Source: Prevotella sp. (GTDB taxonomy: Bacteria; Bacteroidota; Bacteroidia; Bacteroidales; Bacteroidaceae). From it: a stretch of DNA of 61,519 bases. The notes under the pieces are model-generated. The model saw only the letters and a program-made list of their open reading frames with translations, ran no database searches and was not told the DNA's origin. Within the stretch, counting starts at the first letter, position 1. Every line of letters starts with the position of its first letter. A program made the translations under genes and the position numbers. Positions 1 through 9,113 of the stretch are shown one piece after another. The stretch lies in contig JAIDEM010000115.1 of assembly GCA_029054825.1 (NCBI GenBank), positions 1-61,519 on the forward strand. Reading direction: 5' to 3'.

Positions 1-1
1 G

Positions 2-526
2 GACGAGGGAAGCACAGCTATGGCGAAGGCGCAGGAACTCTTCGCGCAGGAGCAGTATGATAAGGCTCTGAAAGGCGACGGGGTGAATCCGGGTTTCCTT
101 GCCATTGCCGACAAGTACAGCTGCACAGACGCCGCTAACCTTGCAAACCTCTATGCCGGCCTTTGCTATGCTAATCTCGGAAAGGCTCAGGAGGCAGAGA
201 AGTATCTTGGTGAATTCTCCGCTTCCGATGACGCAATGGTCTCTCCGGCAGCTGTCGGCGCACTCGGAAACGTGTATGCCAAGCTGAACAAGATAGATGA
301 TGCTATCGCTGCGCTGAAGAAAGCTGCAAAGATGGCAGACTCAGAGGCTGAGACAGGCCGCAACCAGTCCCTCTCTCCACAGTTTCTCCTCCAGGCAGGC
401 GAACTTCTTGAAAGCCAGGGTAAGAAGGGGGAGGCTCTCGAGATTTACAAGAGTATCAAGGCTGATTATGTCAACTCTGCTGTATATCGCGAGATAGACA
501 AGTATATAGAACGTTGCACAGAGTAA
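2..526 (+). CDS. TPR-repeat protein, 3' part only
   Basis: The reading frame is open from the first bases of the window, so the gene starts upstream and only about 174 residues are visible. They form helical pairs typical of tetratricopeptide repeats (for example LANLYAGLCYANLGKAQEAE, then a unit with GALGNVYAKLNKIDDA and one with LLQAGELLESQGKKGEALE). TPR proteins act as protein-interaction scaffolds. In Bacteroidales genomes a TPR protein with an N-terminal membrane anchor often precedes ribH; the anchor would lie outside the window. The stop codon is 4 bases before ribH, so the two are probably co-transcribed. The partner is unknown. Confidence 0.85.
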   Translation, partial: DEGSTAMAKAQELFAQEQYDKALKGDGVNPGFLAIADKYSCTDAANLANLYAGLCYANLGKAQEAEKYLGEFSASDDAMVSPAAVGALGNVYAKLNKIDDAIAALKKAAKMADSEAETGRNQSLSPQFLLQAGELLESQGKKGEALEIYKSIKADYVNSAVYREIDKYIERCTE

Positions 527-530
527 TATA

Positions 531-1001
531 ATGGCTACAAGAAACTTTTCCGATTACGATAAGACTAAAGTCCCTAATGCTGAGAATATGTGTTTCGGCA
601 TAGTGGTGTCTGAACGCAATCCGGAAATCACCGACGCTCTCCTTGAAGGCGCAGTGACAGCTCTTGAAGGTTTTGACGCTTTGCCCGAGAACATTCATGT
701 GAAGCGTGTGCCTGGGACGATGGAGCTTGTCTATGGAGCACATCAGATGACTCTGAATGACGGATATGACGCAGTCATAGCCTTGGGATGCGTAGTGAGG
801 GGCAAGACCCACTCGTTTGACTGTGTGGTAAACAGTGTCACGGCAGGTTTCGCACAGTTGAATGTCACAAGTGCCGTGCCTGTAATCTTCGGCATCCTTG
901 CTACAGAGACAATGGATGATGCACGTGAAAGAGCTGGTGGCGCACTCGGAAATAAGGGTGAAGAATGCGCTGTAGCGGCAATTAAGATGGCTAAATTCTG
1001 A
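531..1001 (+). CDS. ribH: 6,7-dimethyl-8-ribityllumazine synthase
   Basis: RibH condenses 5-amino-6-ribitylamino-uracil with 3,4-dihydroxy-2-butanone 4-phosphate, the penultimate step of riboflavin synthesis. The 156-residue length is normal for the family. Characteristic stretches are visible: GIVVSERNPEITDALLEGA near the N-terminus, VPGTMELVYGAHQM in the middle, and ALGCVVRGKTHSFD, which contains the usual phosphate-binding and catalytic-histidine region. The ATG follows the TPR gene by 4 bases, and the stop overlaps the next start by one base, so the genes form a tight operon. The other rib genes are not in the window. Confidence 0.96.
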   Translation: MATRNFSDYDKTKVPNAENMCFGIVVSERNPEITDALLEGAVTALEGFDALPENIHVKRVPGTMELVYGAHQMTLNDGYDAVIALGCVVRGKTHSFDCVVNSVTAGFAQLNVTSAVPVIFGILATETMDDARERAGGALGNKGEECAVAAIKMAKF

Positions 1002-1390
1002 TGATATTAAAGGAAATATTAGAGAAATACACATTTGGAGAGATTTTCACTGAACTCAGTGGAATGATTCCTGATTTGAATCGTAAGCGTCCTGAGATAC
1101 AGGATGCTTACGATTTTTTGTTGGCACAACGTCCGGTAGCTTCTAAAAAGAAGATAACATATCAACTGATAGATGCACAAGACAGCGATGACTGCTTTGT
1201 AGGGGCTGAGGACCGTTGCTTCGAAGCCCAGTGGAACGTCATTCTCGGCAAGGAAGTCGTTATTGACGACGATGTCGAGATATCATCGTTTGAGATAGCA
1301 TGCAATGCCTTTCTGTGCATCCTTCTCATAGGTTTCAAGCCGCGACGCTTTACCGAACTCAACGAGGAACTCCTGGAGATGTTGGGGTGA
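1001..1390 (+). CDS. conserved small protein of unknown function
   Basis: I do not recognise this 129-residue protein. Its ATG shares one base with the ribH stop (TGATG), which indicates translational coupling. It is acidic and mainly helical, without signal peptide or convincing membrane segment; the most hydrophobic stretch, ACNAFLCILLIGF near residue 105, is short. The DDDVEIS stretch and the run of acidic and aromatic residues do not match a catalytic motif I know. It may be a small Bacteroidales-specific family. Function unknown. Confidence 0.75.
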   Translation: MILKEILEKYTFGEIFTELSGMIPDLNRKRPEIQDAYDFLLAQRPVASKKKITYQLIDAQDSDDCFVGAEDRCFEAQWNVILGKEVVIDDDVEISSFEIACNAFLCILLIGFKPRRFTELNEELLEMLG

Positions 1391-1453
1391 GTGCCCTGTC
1401 GGAGACAAGCTCCATGTGGAATATGTGCCGTATAACTAAAACTGAAAACCGCA

Positions 1454-2020
1454 ATGTTGAAAATATATCTTATAATATCCGTCGCTTCTCTTCTGCTTTT
1501 TACATCATGCAGCGAGAAGCAGGAGCGGCATGACATCATCGTGCCGGTTCCTAAAGCAGAGGTGAAGAAAGGTCCTCAGCAGATGAAACCGATAAAGCAG
1601 GAACGCGATGTGACATGGCTGGGTAAGGAGTATTCCGTGTTTGTCTTGAGGAGTGTGGATAAAAATCTGCCGCTGGTGAAGGACGAAAACGGTCAGGAAT
1701 ATTACGACAACACCATAGAGGTTAATGTCAGGCGTGCTGACGGGACAGATGCTTTCCGCAGAAAGTTTACAAAACAGAACTTCTCCTCGTGTGCCGGTAG
1801 CAGCAATGTCGCTAAGGAAGGTGGCCTGCTTGGTATCGTGTTCGACAGAGTGGAGGGCGATAATCTTGTCTTTGCCGTCAGCGTCGGTTCGCCTGATGTG
1901 CAGAGTGATGCCTTTGTTCCTCTTGTCATGAAAATAGACAGGACAGGCAATTTCTCAATGTCTTTGGATACGCAGATAGACAGCAATGCCGGTGACGAGT
2001 ATGAGGAAGATGGTGTCTGA
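1454..2020 (+). CDS. DUF4738-type lipoprotein
   Basis: This 188-residue protein begins with a lipoprotein signal peptide: hydrophobic residues 4-16, then FTSC with Cys19 as the lipidation site. The mature part has the pattern I associate with DUF4738: a YDNTIEVNVRRADGT segment, a KQNF motif, and a beta-rich C-terminus ending near DRTGNFSMSLD. It probably sits in the cell envelope. The function of the family is unknown. A second protein of the same type is at 60469. The gap to the preceding gene is 63 bases. The next gene, pepT, converges on it. Confidence 0.8.
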   Translation: MLKIYLIISVASLLLFTSCSEKQERHDIIVPVPKAEVKKGPQQMKPIKQERDVTWLGKEYSVFVLRSVDKNLPLVKDENGQEYYDNTIEVNVRRADGTDAFRRKFTKQNFSSCAGSSNVAKEGGLLGIVFDRVEGDNLVFAVSVGSPDVQSDAFVPLVMKIDRTGNFSMSLDTQIDSNAGDEYEEDGV

Positions 2021-2387
2021 CACTTTGCTATGCTGCTGACATTGTTGTCTCGAGGTACTATGTTGTGGCCTCTTTACAGTGGAAGCCAATAGAGTATGGT
2101 CCTGTATATCTTGGACAATTTATAAATGGTGACCTTTTGCAGTACAAACCGTCACCTTATACAATAAAAAAGGTCACCTTTCATCATGTGAAAGGTGACC
2201 TTTTCCTGTCTATATCTTATCGCTTGATTTCTAAAGTGTTAACAAAGTCTTTGCGGATATAGGTGTCTTGTCTGCCAGGGGCTTCAAGTCTGTTGATGAA
2301 ATGCCATCGTATGGCTTGCCGTCATCGTCTGTATGGCAGTCAGCCCATACCCGTTTATGTCGTTTCCTATATGAGATGTAAGCGTTG
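2021..2387. other. 367-base convergent intergenic region
   Basis: This region separates the DUF4738 gene from the 3' end of pepT. It holds repeat copy 1 (2128-2204), whose 16-bp hairpin could end transcription from either side. The rest shows no supported gene. A short minus-strand frame of 61 codons (2231-2416) overlaps the pepT end but matches nothing I know. Confidence 0.6.
2128..2204. repeat. GGTGACC palindromic repeat, copy 1
   Basis: The unit has two hairpins. The first pairs GGTGAC (2128) with GTCACC (2151). The second is a perfect 16-bp stem, AAAAGGTCACCTTTCA (2168-2183) with TGAAAGGTGACCTTTT (2189-2204), around a 5-base loop. Each arm is itself a near-palindrome centred on GGT-C/G-ACC. 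A closely similar second hairpin is found in copy 2 at 16983-17019, and related units lie at 32969 and 59507. This copy lies between convergent genes and ends in TTTT, so terminator function is possible. The family as a whole is not confined to gene ends. Confidence 0.85.
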
Positions 2388-3614
2388 TCAGTCGTTATAC
2401 TGCGCTGTGAGCTCACATATCTTGATGATGGTCTTCATGGCTTTCTCCATCACCTGACATGATACGAACTCATAAGGACCATGGAAGTTCACTCCGCCGG
2501 CGAAGATGTTAGGGCACGGAAGTCCCTTGAATGACAGCTGTGCGCCATCTGTGCCGCCACGGATAGGCTCGACGCGCGGCGGTACGTCACACTCCTGCAT
2601 GGCATGGAGCACAATGTCTATGACGTGCATCTGAGGGTCTATCTTCTCCTTCATGTTGTAATACTGGTCCTTTACGTCAACAAAGACCGTGCCCTCGCCA
2701 TATTTGGCGTTTAGCTGTTCTCCTGTTTTCTTTATGAAAGCCTTCCTGTCCTCGAATTTATGCCTGTCGTGGTCACGGATGATGTATGCCAGTTTTGCAG
2801 ACTCTATGCCACCCTCGATGTGCAGCAGGTGGTAGAATCCCTCGTAGCCTTCCGTTGTCTCAGGCCTTTCGTCGGCAGGCATCATATTGGCAAACTCCAT
2901 TGCCACGACATTGGCGTTGATCATCTTGCCCTTAGCGTATCCCGGATGCACACTGACACCCTTGACTGTAACTTTGGCAGAGGCGGCGTTGAAGTTCTCG
3001 TACTCAAGGTCTCCGAGATCTCCTCCGTCTATCGTGTAAGCCCAGTCACACCCGAATTTCTCGACATCGAAATGGTGTGCACCCATACCTATCTCTTCGT
3101 CAGGATTGAAAGCGACACGTATCTTGCCGTGTTTCACCTCCGGATGTTCCTTCAGCCATACCATAGCCTGTATGATTTCCGCGATGCCGGCCTTGTCGTC
3201 AGCCCCGAGCAACGTGTGTCCGTCTGTCACAATGAGGTCTTCTCCCTTATGCTGCAGCAGTTCTGGAAATTTTGCAGGGGAGGACACTATGCCTTCAGAG
3301 AGGATTATGTCGCCGCCGTCATAGTTCTCCACTATGCGCGCCTTGATGTTTGCGCCGGAGCAGTCAGGCGATGTGTCGTAGTGGGAGATGAAGCCGATGG
3401 TCGGCACATCCTGTTTGATATTTGAAGGCAGGGTAGCGTAGACATAGCCTTTGTCGTCCATTTCCACGTCTTCAAGTCCTTCGTCTTCAAGTTCTTCTTT
3501 CAGGTATCGTGCAAAGGCAAGCTGTCTTTCGGGCGTGCTTGGCACTGTCTGTGAGTCCTCGCTTGACTGTGTGTCAAACTTGGTATAGTTCAGAAAGCGT
3601 TCTGTCAGGTTCAT
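2388..3614 (-). CDS. pepT: peptidase T (M20 tripeptidase)
   Basis: PepT is a cytosolic zinc aminopeptidase that removes the N-terminal residue of tripeptides. The 408-residue length fits. M20 signatures are visible in order: [13 protein letters not shown] with the first metal-ligand His and Asp, [14 protein letters not shown] with the bridging Asp, [10 protein letters not shown] with the catalytic Glu pair, [19 protein letters not shown], and near the C-terminus [19 protein letters not shown] followed by a metal-ligand His in VNFHGPYE. It is transcribed away from trmD on the same strand, with 59 bases between them. Confidence 0.97.
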   Translation of the reverse strand: MNLTERFLNYTKFDTQSSEDSQTVPSTPERQLAFARYLKEELEDEGLEDVEMDDKGYVYATLPSNIKQDVPTIGFISHYDTSPDCSGANIKARIVENYDGGDIILSEGIVSSPAKFPELLQHKGEDLIVTDGHTLLGADDKAGIAEIIQAMVWLKEHPEVKHGKIRVAFNPDEEIGMGAHHFDVEKFGCDWAYTIDGGDLGDLEYENFNAASAKVTVKGVSVHPGYAKGKMINANVVAMEFANMMPADERPETTEGYEGFYHLLHIEGGIESAKLAYIIRDHDRHKFEDRKAFIKKTGEQLNAKYGEGTVFVDVKDQYYNMKEKIDPQMHVIDIVLHAMQECDVPPRVEPIRGGTDGAQLSFKGLPCPNIFAGGVNFHGPYEFVSCQVMEKAMKTIIKICELTAQYND

Positions 3615-3673
3615 TTCTTCTTATGATTTTATCGTTTATGTTCGTTTCTTTGTCGTCCAAATGCTGTTGCTGC

Positions 3674-4348
3674 CTATTTCAGGAGGTCAGGGCGCAGGGC
3701 TTTAGTTCTCGCAAGAGCTTGCTCCATTTCCCACTCTTTTATCTTCGCCTCATGGCCGGAGAGCAGTATGTCGGGCACGCGCCAGCCCTTGTATTCGGCA
3801 GGACGCGTGTATATCGGTGCAGACAGCAGGTCGTCCTGGAAGCAGTCTGAGAAGGCCGACTGCTCGTCACCGATTACTCCAGGGATGAGTCTGACGATGG
3901 CATCGGCCATGACAGCCGCCGGGAGTTCTCCTCCCGTCAGCACGAAGTCCCCGATGCTTATCTCGCGTGTGATGAGATGGTCGCGTACTCTCTGGTCTAT
4001 GCCTTTGTAGTGTCCTGCAAGGATGATGATATTCTCCTTCATCGACAAGTCGTTGGCGACATGCTGGTTGAACTGCTCTCCGTCGGGCGATGTGAATATT
4101 ATCTCGTCATAATCACGCTCTGCCTTCAGCGCGGAGATGCATCGATCGATAGGCTCTATCTGCATCACCATGCCGGCAAATCCGCCGTACGGGTAGTCAT
4201 CGACACGCTTCCACTTGTCGAGGGTATAGTCACGGAGGTTGTGGACATGTATCTCCACAAGCCCTTTTTTCTGTGCTCTTGCCAGTATGCTCTCGTTCAT
4301 GAAAGGCTCAAGCATTTGCGGCAATACTGTTATTATATCTATTCTCAT
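3674..4348 (-). CDS. trmD: tRNA (guanine-N1)-methyltransferase
   Basis: TrmD methylates guanosine-37 at N1 in tRNAs reading CNN codons, using AdoMet, and prevents +1 frameshifting. The family start [16 protein letters not shown] fixes the initiation codon at 4348. A frame extending six codons further upstream would begin with TTG inside the promoter. The knotted AdoMet site is visible as [12 protein letters not shown] and [15 protein letters not shown]. Length is 224 residues, normal for the family. A promoter at 4356-4387 puts the likely transcription start within a few bases of the ATG, so the leader is very short. Confidence 0.97.
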   Translation of the reverse strand: MRIDIITVLPQMLEPFMNESILARAQKKGLVEIHVHNLRDYTLDKWKRVDDYPYGGFAGMVMQIEPIDRCISALKAERDYDEIIFTSPDGEQFNQHVANDLSMKENIIILAGHYKGIDQRVRDHLITREISIGDFVLTGGELPAAVMADAIVRLIPGVIGDEQSAFSDCFQDDLLSAPIYTRPAEYKGWRVPDILLSGHEAKIKEWEMEQALARTKALRPDLLK

Positions 4349-4355
4349 TTGTTTG

Positions 4356-4387
4356 CAAAAGTACAAAAGTTTTTTGAATTAACACAA
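4356..4387 (-). promoter_or_regulatory. promoter of trmD
   Basis: On the minus strand TACTTTTG (4356-4363) matches the Bacteroidetes -7 box TAnnTTTG, and TTG (4385-4387) lies 21 bases upstream as the -33 element. Confidence 0.65.
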
Positions 4388-4426
4388 ATTTAGCGTAGAT
4401 TATGCGTTTTTCTTTGAAAAAATTAT

Positions 4427-4434
4427 TAATTTTG
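4427..4434 (+). promoter_or_regulatory. -7 box ahead of the aldolase/methyltransferase run
   Basis: TAATTTTG matches the Bacteroidetes -7 box and lies 35 bases before the ATG of the first gene of the run. I see no TTG at the expected -33 distance, so basal strength may be low or an activator may be needed. Confidence 0.5.
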
Positions 4435-4468
4435 CAAGCAAACTAACAATAACTAACTTATTTGAATT

Positions 4469-5410
4469 ATGATAGATTTGATGAAAACACCGCTTAGCGG
4501 TATTGTTCCGCCACTTGTAACTCCACTTCTTGACAATGAGACCGTTGATGTCCCGAGTCTGGAGCGTCTTATCAATCATCTCGTTGCTGGAGGTGTACAT
4601 GGTCTCTTCGTGCTGGGCACGACAGGCGAGGAACAGTCTCTTTCGTTCAGTGTCCGCGAGCAGATGATTCGCGAGTCATGCCGTATCAACAACGGGCGTC
4701 TTCCTATACTCGTATGCATCACCGAGACATCTATCGTAGAGGCAGTGCGTCTGGCCAATATCGCCAAGGAATGTGGCGCTGACGGTCTTGTCTCCGCTCC
4801 TCCATACTATTTCGCGACAGGACAGCCGGAGCTTGCCCAGTTCTATGAAGAGCTTGTGCCGCAGCTCCCTCTCCCGGTATTCCTTTATAACATGCCGTCA
4901 CATGTCAAGGTCAATTTCGCTCCAGAGACAGTTGCCCGTCTTGCCAAGATGAAGCAGGTGGTAGGCCTGAAGGATTCTTCTGCCAATGCCGTCTATTTCC
5001 AGAGTGTGATGTATGAGGTGCGTAAGGTCAACCCAGACTTCATGATGTTCTGCGGTCCAGAGGAGATAACCGGCGAGTGTGTGCTCATGGGAGCCAACGG
5101 CGGTGTAAACGGCGGTGCCAATATGTTCCCTGAGCTCTATGTGGCCATGTACAATGCCGCAAAGGAGAAGGATATAGAGAAACTTGTAAAGCTGCAGCAG
5201 ATTATCATGCAGATAAGCCGCACGGTGTACACCATTGGCCGCCATGGTTCCAGCTATCTTAAAGGACTGAAGTGCGCTTGCCAGCAGCTCGGTATCATAG
5301 ATGATGATTTCGTAGCTTCTCCATTCTACAAGTTCGATGCTCCAGAACGTGACAAGGTCACCATCGCACTTGCGAAGCTGAATGTGGAACATGGTAAACT
5401 GAAACTGTAA
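4469..5410 (+). CDS. DapA-family aldolase/lyase (class I Schiff-base)
   Basis: This 313-residue protein belongs to the dihydrodipicolinate synthase/N-acetylneuraminate lyase family, whose members add or remove pyruvate through a lysine Schiff base. The signatures are complete: GTTGE at 50-54, the proton-relay Tyr140 in FLYNMP, and Schiff-base Lys168 in VVGLKDSSAN. The context does not suggest lysine synthesis: the next gene is a sodium symporter, then fucose isomerase and corrinoid methyltransferases. A catabolic role on a 2-keto-3-deoxy sugar acid or sialic-type sugar is more likely. The substrate cannot be read from sequence. It is the first gene of the run and has a -7 box 35 bases upstream. 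Confidence 0.9.
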   Translation: MIDLMKTPLSGIVPPLVTPLLDNETVDVPSLERLINHLVAGGVHGLFVLGTTGEEQSLSFSVREQMIRESCRINNGRLPILVCITETSIVEAVRLANIAKECGADGLVSAPPYYFATGQPELAQFYEELVPQLPLPVFLYNMPSHVKVNFAPETVARLAKMKQVVGLKDSSANAVYFQSVMYEVRKVNPDFMMFCGPEEITGECVLMGANGGVNGGANMFPELYVAMYNAAKEKDIEKLVKLQQIIMQISRTVYTIGRHGSSYLKGLKCACQQLGIIDDDFVASPFYKFDAPERDKVTIALAKLNVEHGKLKL

Positions 5411-5436
5411 AAAGTTCCAACCTTACAATCATTACT

Positions 5437-6954
5437 ATGCACATAATAGATATTATAGTATTCCTTGTCTTCACCGGTGGCATTGTCCTTATGGGCAGCC
5501 TGTTTTACAGCAAGGACACCAGTGCCAAGGAATTCACCAATGCAGGACGGAGCATACCAGGTTGGGTCGTTGGTATGAGTATCTTCTCGACATACGTCTC
5601 CAGCATCTCCTATCTCGGCAACCCTGGTAAGGCATACGCCTCGGACTGGAATCCTTTTGTCTTCGGACTAAGTATTCCTATAGCCTGTTGGATAGCGGCA
5701 AAATGGTTTGTGCCTTTTTACAGGAGTCATGATAGCGTTTCGGCATACGCATTCCTCGAAGAGCGCTTCGGTCCATGGGCGAGAATATATGCTTCGGCAT
5801 GCTATCTGCTGACGCAGATTGCCCGCATGGGCTCTATACTCTTCCTGCTGGCGATGCCGATGAATATCCTTATGGGGTGGGATCTCCGTACGGTGATTAT
5901 CATAACATCCATAGCCATCATCTTCTATTCTATGCTTGGAGGCATGAAGGCCGTGATATGGACCGAGGCGATACAGGGCTTCATCCTTATAGGGGGAGCA
6001 TTGGTATGCCTTGCTGTACTGATGTTTTCCATGCCGGAAGGTCCTATGCAGGCGTTGCAGATAGGATGGGACACACTTGACGAGGCAGGAAGAAACAAGT
6101 TCTCGTTAGGCTCGTTCTCATTCTCTGATGTCGCACATTCCACTTTCTGGGTATGTCTTGTATATGGTATATTCATCAATCTCCAGAACTACGGCATAGA
6201 CCAGAACTATGTACAGCGTTACCATACGGCAAAGACAGATAAGGAGGCGAAGAATGCTGCTCTTTTCGGCGGCTGGCTGTATATCCCGGTATCAGCGTTG
6301 TTCTTCTTGATAGGCACCTGTCTTTTCAGTTACTACAAGGTTTTCCCTGATGCACAGATAGCTGCTTTTGAGGCCGCCGGCAAGACAGACTATGTGTTCC
6401 CTTATTTTATGGTACACTCGTTGCCTACAGGTCTGACAGGACTGCTCATAGCCAGTGTGTTTGCTGCCGGAATGTCCACTGTTGCGACATCTGTGACATC
6501 ATGTTCGACCATTCTCCTTACCGATTATTGGATGCGTATGCGCAGGCATGTCCACAGGAAAGGCAGTGACCATACAAAAGGTATCGGCGACAAGGAACAT
6601 CTTATGGTGCTCAAACTCGGCTCCGTTCTCGTCGGTGTGCTGGGTATCTGTGTCGCCATAGCGCTGGTAAATGTCGACAGTATACTTGATGCATGGTGGA
6701 AATTGTCGTCAATCTTCTCTGGAGGTATGCTTGGCCTTTTCCTGCTCGGTTATCTCTCCACGAAGGTCAAGAATATCCACGCTGTCATAGGTGTGCTGTG
6801 CGGTTTTGCTGTCATAGCATGGATTTCGGCCTGGAACTGGATAGGACTTCCTGATCCGGGGCTCCATGAATATCTTGCCATTGTGCTCGGTACCATGACC
6901 ATCTTCATCGTGGGGTTCGCGTTTGTACTCCTTATTCCTGTAAAGAACAAATAG
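5437..6954 (+). CDS. sodium:solute symporter (SSS/SLC5 family)
   Basis: A 505-residue integral membrane protein with about 13 predicted segments, of the sodium/solute symporter family, which couples sodium entry to import of sugars, sialic acid, amino acids or carboxylates. The N-terminus carries the family hallmark SAKEFTNAGRSIPGWVVGMS, followed by STYVSSISYLGNPGKAY. A conserved block near residue 340, AGMSTVATSVTSCSTILLTDYW, also fits the family. It starts 26 bases after the aldolase, so it probably imports that enzyme's substrate. The ligand is not determinable. A second, only distantly similar symporter is at 13228. Confidence 0.92.
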   Translation: MHIIDIIVFLVFTGGIVLMGSLFYSKDTSAKEFTNAGRSIPGWVVGMSIFSTYVSSISYLGNPGKAYASDWNPFVFGLSIPIACWIAAKWFVPFYRSHDSVSAYAFLEERFGPWARIYASACYLLTQIARMGSILFLLAMPMNILMGWDLRTVIIITSIAIIFYSMLGGMKAVIWTEAIQGFILIGGALVCLAVLMFSMPEGPMQALQIGWDTLDEAGRNKFSLGSFSFSDVAHSTFWVCLVYGIFINLQNYGIDQNYVQRYHTAKTDKEAKNAALFGGWLYIPVSALFFLIGTCLFSYYKVFPDAQIAAFEAAGKTDYVFPYFMVHSLPTGLTGLLIASVFAAGMSTVATSVTSCSTILLTDYWMRMRRHVHRKGSDHTKGIGDKEHLMVLKLGSVLVGVLGICVAIALVNVDSILDAWWKLSSIFSGGMLGLFLLGYLSTKVKNIHAVIGVLCGFAVIAWISAWNWIGLPDPGLHEYLAIVLGTMTIFIVGFAFVLLIPVKNK

Positions 6955-7037
6955 GGATATATAATGTGGTGGCATCCCGCTCCGTGATAATTAATTATAT
7001 AAAATAAAGAAAACAAAGAAAATAAAATATTACAGTT

Positions 7038-8858
7038 ATGTCTAACTATCCTAAAATTGGTATTCGCCCGACTATAGACGGTCGCCAAGGCGGTATCCGT
7101 GAAAGTCTTGAAGAAAAGACTATGGCACTTGCCAATGCTGTGGCAAGACTTATAAGTGAGAACCTTAGAAACGGTGACGGCTCTCCTGTTGAATGCGTCA
7201 TTTCCGATACTACTATTGGACGTGTAGCCGAGGCAGCAGCCTGCCAGGAGAAGTTCGAGCGTGAGAATGTTGGTTCTACCATCACTGTCACATCATGCTG
7301 GTGCTACGGTTCGGAGACGATGGACATGGATCCTACACATCCTAAGGCAGTGTGGGGCTTTAACGGCACAGAACGTCCAGGAGCGGTTTATCTCGCTGCA
7401 GTTCTCGCTGCTCATGCACAGAAGGGACTTCCTGCATACGGTATCTATGGACATGATGTCCAGGACCTGTCAGATAACACCATACCTTCAGATGTTGCCG
7501 AGAAAATACTGCGCTTTGCACGTGCCTCACAGGCGGTGGCTACAATGCGTGGCAAGTCTTATCTCAGCCTTGGCAATACATGTATGGGCATTGCTGGTTC
7601 TATTGTGAATGCTGATTTTCTGCAGGACTATCTCGGCATGCGTACGGAGTATGTCTCACTGGTTGAGATACTGCGTCGTGTGGATTTTGGCATATACGAC
7701 CATGAGGAGTTTGAAAAGGCTATGGTGTGGATAGAGAAATACTGCAAGACAAATGAGGGACATGACTATAACGAGGACCGTCCACTCTTCCCAGGAACAC
7801 CGATGACGACTTTCAACGGAAAGGGAAAGGGTAAGAACCGCGAAGAGAAGGATGCCGACTGGGAGTTTACAGTCAAGTGCATGATGATTATTCGCGACCT
7901 CATGTGTGGTTCGGAGAAACTCAAGGAGATGGGCTATCTGGAAGAAGCTCTCGGACACAATGCCATTGCTGCCGGTGTGCAGGGACAGCGTCAGTGGACA
8001 GACTACAAGCCTAACTTTGACTTCCCTGAGTCTATGATGTGCACCAGCTTTGACTGGAACGGTCCGCGTGAGGCAAAGATTCTTGCGACAGAGAATGACT
8101 TCCTCAACGGCATGTCGATGCTTTTCGGACATCTCCTTACCAATAAGGGTGCGATGTTCTCCGATATCCGTACATACTGGAGTCCTGAGGCTGTAGAACG
8201 CGTGAGCGGCAAGCGTCCGGAAGGCGGTGCAGCCAATGGCTTCATACATCTCATCAACTCTGGCGCAACGACTCTTGATGCAACAGGTGCCATGACAGAT
8301 GCAGAGGGAAATCCGATAATGAAGTCTCACTGGGATATCACTGAGCAGGATATGGAGAACTGTCTGAATGCCACAAGCTGGATGCCGGCAGACCGCGACT
8401 ATTTCCGTGGCGGAGGCTATTCTTCACATTTCCTTACAAAGGGTGGCATGCCTATGACAATGCTTCGTGTGAATATTGTAGCAGGTCTCGGCCCTGTGTT
8501 GCAGCTTGCTGAGGGCTGGACTGTGGAACTTGACAAGGATGTCAATGACATTCTTGACAAGCGTACCGACCCTACATGGCCGACAACATGGTTTGCACCA
8601 CGTCTTGATCCTTCAAAGGATGCTTTCAAGGATGTGTACTCTGTCATGAACAACTGGGGAGCGAATCATGGTGCTATCGTCTACGGTCATGTCGGTGCAG
8701 ACCTCATCACGCTCTGCTCGATGCTCCGCATACCTGTATGTATGCACAATGTTGACGATAAGGACATTTTCCGCCCTGCTTGCTGGAACGCTTTCGGTAT
8801 GGATAAGGAGGGTGCAGACTATCGTGCTTGTGCCAATTTCGGTCCTATGTATAAATAA
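7038..8858 (+). CDS. fucI: L-fucose isomerase
   Basis: FucI interconverts L-fucose and L-fuculose (and D-arabinose/D-ribulose), using manganese. The 606-residue chain is canonical, with [19 protein letters not shown] at the start, then the highly conserved [14 protein letters not shown] and [20 protein letters not shown], and [12 protein letters not shown]. No fuculose kinase, fuculose-1-phosphate aldolase or fucose regulator lies in the window. Instead it is flanked by a symporter and by corrinoid methyltransferase genes on the same strand, unlike an ordinary fucose operon. Its substrate here may be fucose released from a modified precursor, or a related sugar. Confidence 0.95.
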   Translation: MSNYPKIGIRPTIDGRQGGIRESLEEKTMALANAVARLISENLRNGDGSPVECVISDTTIGRVAEAAACQEKFERENVGSTITVTSCWCYGSETMDMDPTHPKAVWGFNGTERPGAVYLAAVLAAHAQKGLPAYGIYGHDVQDLSDNTIPSDVAEKILRFARASQAVATMRGKSYLSLGNTCMGIAGSIVNADFLQDYLGMRTEYVSLVEILRRVDFGIYDHEEFEKAMVWIEKYCKTNEGHDYNEDRPLFPGTPMTTFNGKGKGKNREEKDADWEFTVKCMMIIRDLMCGSEKLKEMGYLEEALGHNAIAAGVQGQRQWTDYKPNFDFPESMMCTSFDWNGPREAKILATENDFLNGMSMLFGHLLTNKGAMFSDIRTYWSPEAVERVSGKRPEGGAANGFIHLINSGATTLDATGAMTDAEGNPIMKSHWDITEQDMENCLNATSWMPADRDYFRGGGYSSHFLTKGGMPMTMLRVNIVAGLGPVLQLAEGWTVELDKDVNDILDKRTDPTWPTTWFAPRLDPSKDAFKDVYSVMNNWGANHGAIVYGHVGADLITLCSMLRIPVCMHNVDDKDIFRPACWNAFGMDKEGADYRACANFGPMYK

Positions 8859-8958
8859 GTTTGGCTATGGAACCACTTCTGGTAGATTCTGATAGGAATT
8901 TCCCGAATGTCCGGTTCTATGCAGGTCAATATATTTTTGTTCACTTGTGATAGTTGTC

Positions 8959-9005
8959 AAAGGTGGGTTTGGAGATTAGGATGATGATTTTTCAGACCCA
9001 CCTTT
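8959..9005 (+). promoter_or_regulatory. 13-bp hairpin between fucI and the fusion gene
   Basis: AAAGGTGGGTTTG (8959-8971) pairs with CAGACCCACCTTT (8993-9005), with one G-U pair and a 21-base loop. No T-run follows on the plus strand (TAATAAAAAT), so it is not a standard intrinsic terminator. It could be an RNA-stability or attenuation element that sets the expression of the downstream gene relative to fucI. It shares AAAGGTG with the GGTGACC repeat family but not the palindromic core. Confidence 0.55.
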
Positions 9006-9038
9006 AATAAAAATACAGTCAATAATTATTGAGAAAGA

Positions 9039-9113
9039 ATGAAGACTTGGAAAGATAATCTTGATGAAACCAAAAAGCGGTATATCAATTGGTAGAATCA
9101 TAAAGGTATAATC
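9039..9113 (+). other. in-frame N-terminal extension with a TAG codon
   Basis: An ATG at 9039, preceded by the purine-rich GAGAAAG, opens a frame that reads MKTWKDNLDETKKRYINW, then TAG (9093-9095), then NHKGIIV, and runs in register into the fusion gene at 9114. Upstream of 9039 the frame closes at a TGA (9030). Proteins of this UroD-type family, as I recall them, start with a helix followed by a WWNH or WWDH-like motif. The TAG therefore appears to replace the second Trp of that motif, a single TGG-to-TAG change. The extension looks coding on both sides of the stop. Confidence 0.6.

Noticed and set aside
471..1034. 187-codon minus-strand frame across ribH
   Set aside because: Antisense shadow of ribH, which has full family motifs.
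2231..2416. Small minus-strand gene after pepT
   Set aside because: 61 codons, starts inside pepT, no recognisable motif and no convincing start.
2760..3425. 221-codon plus-strand frame within pepT
   Set aside because: Antisense to intact pepT motifs.
8859..9038. Cobalamin riboswitch ahead of the fusion gene
   Set aside because: I found no B12-box or expected four-way core; only the hairpin at 8959-9005.
9093..9095. TAG as pyrrolysine in a methyltransferase
   Set aside because: Pyrrolysine occurs mid-chain in the active site of MtmB, MtbB and MttB, not at residue 19 of a UroD-type protein, and no pyl genes are visible.
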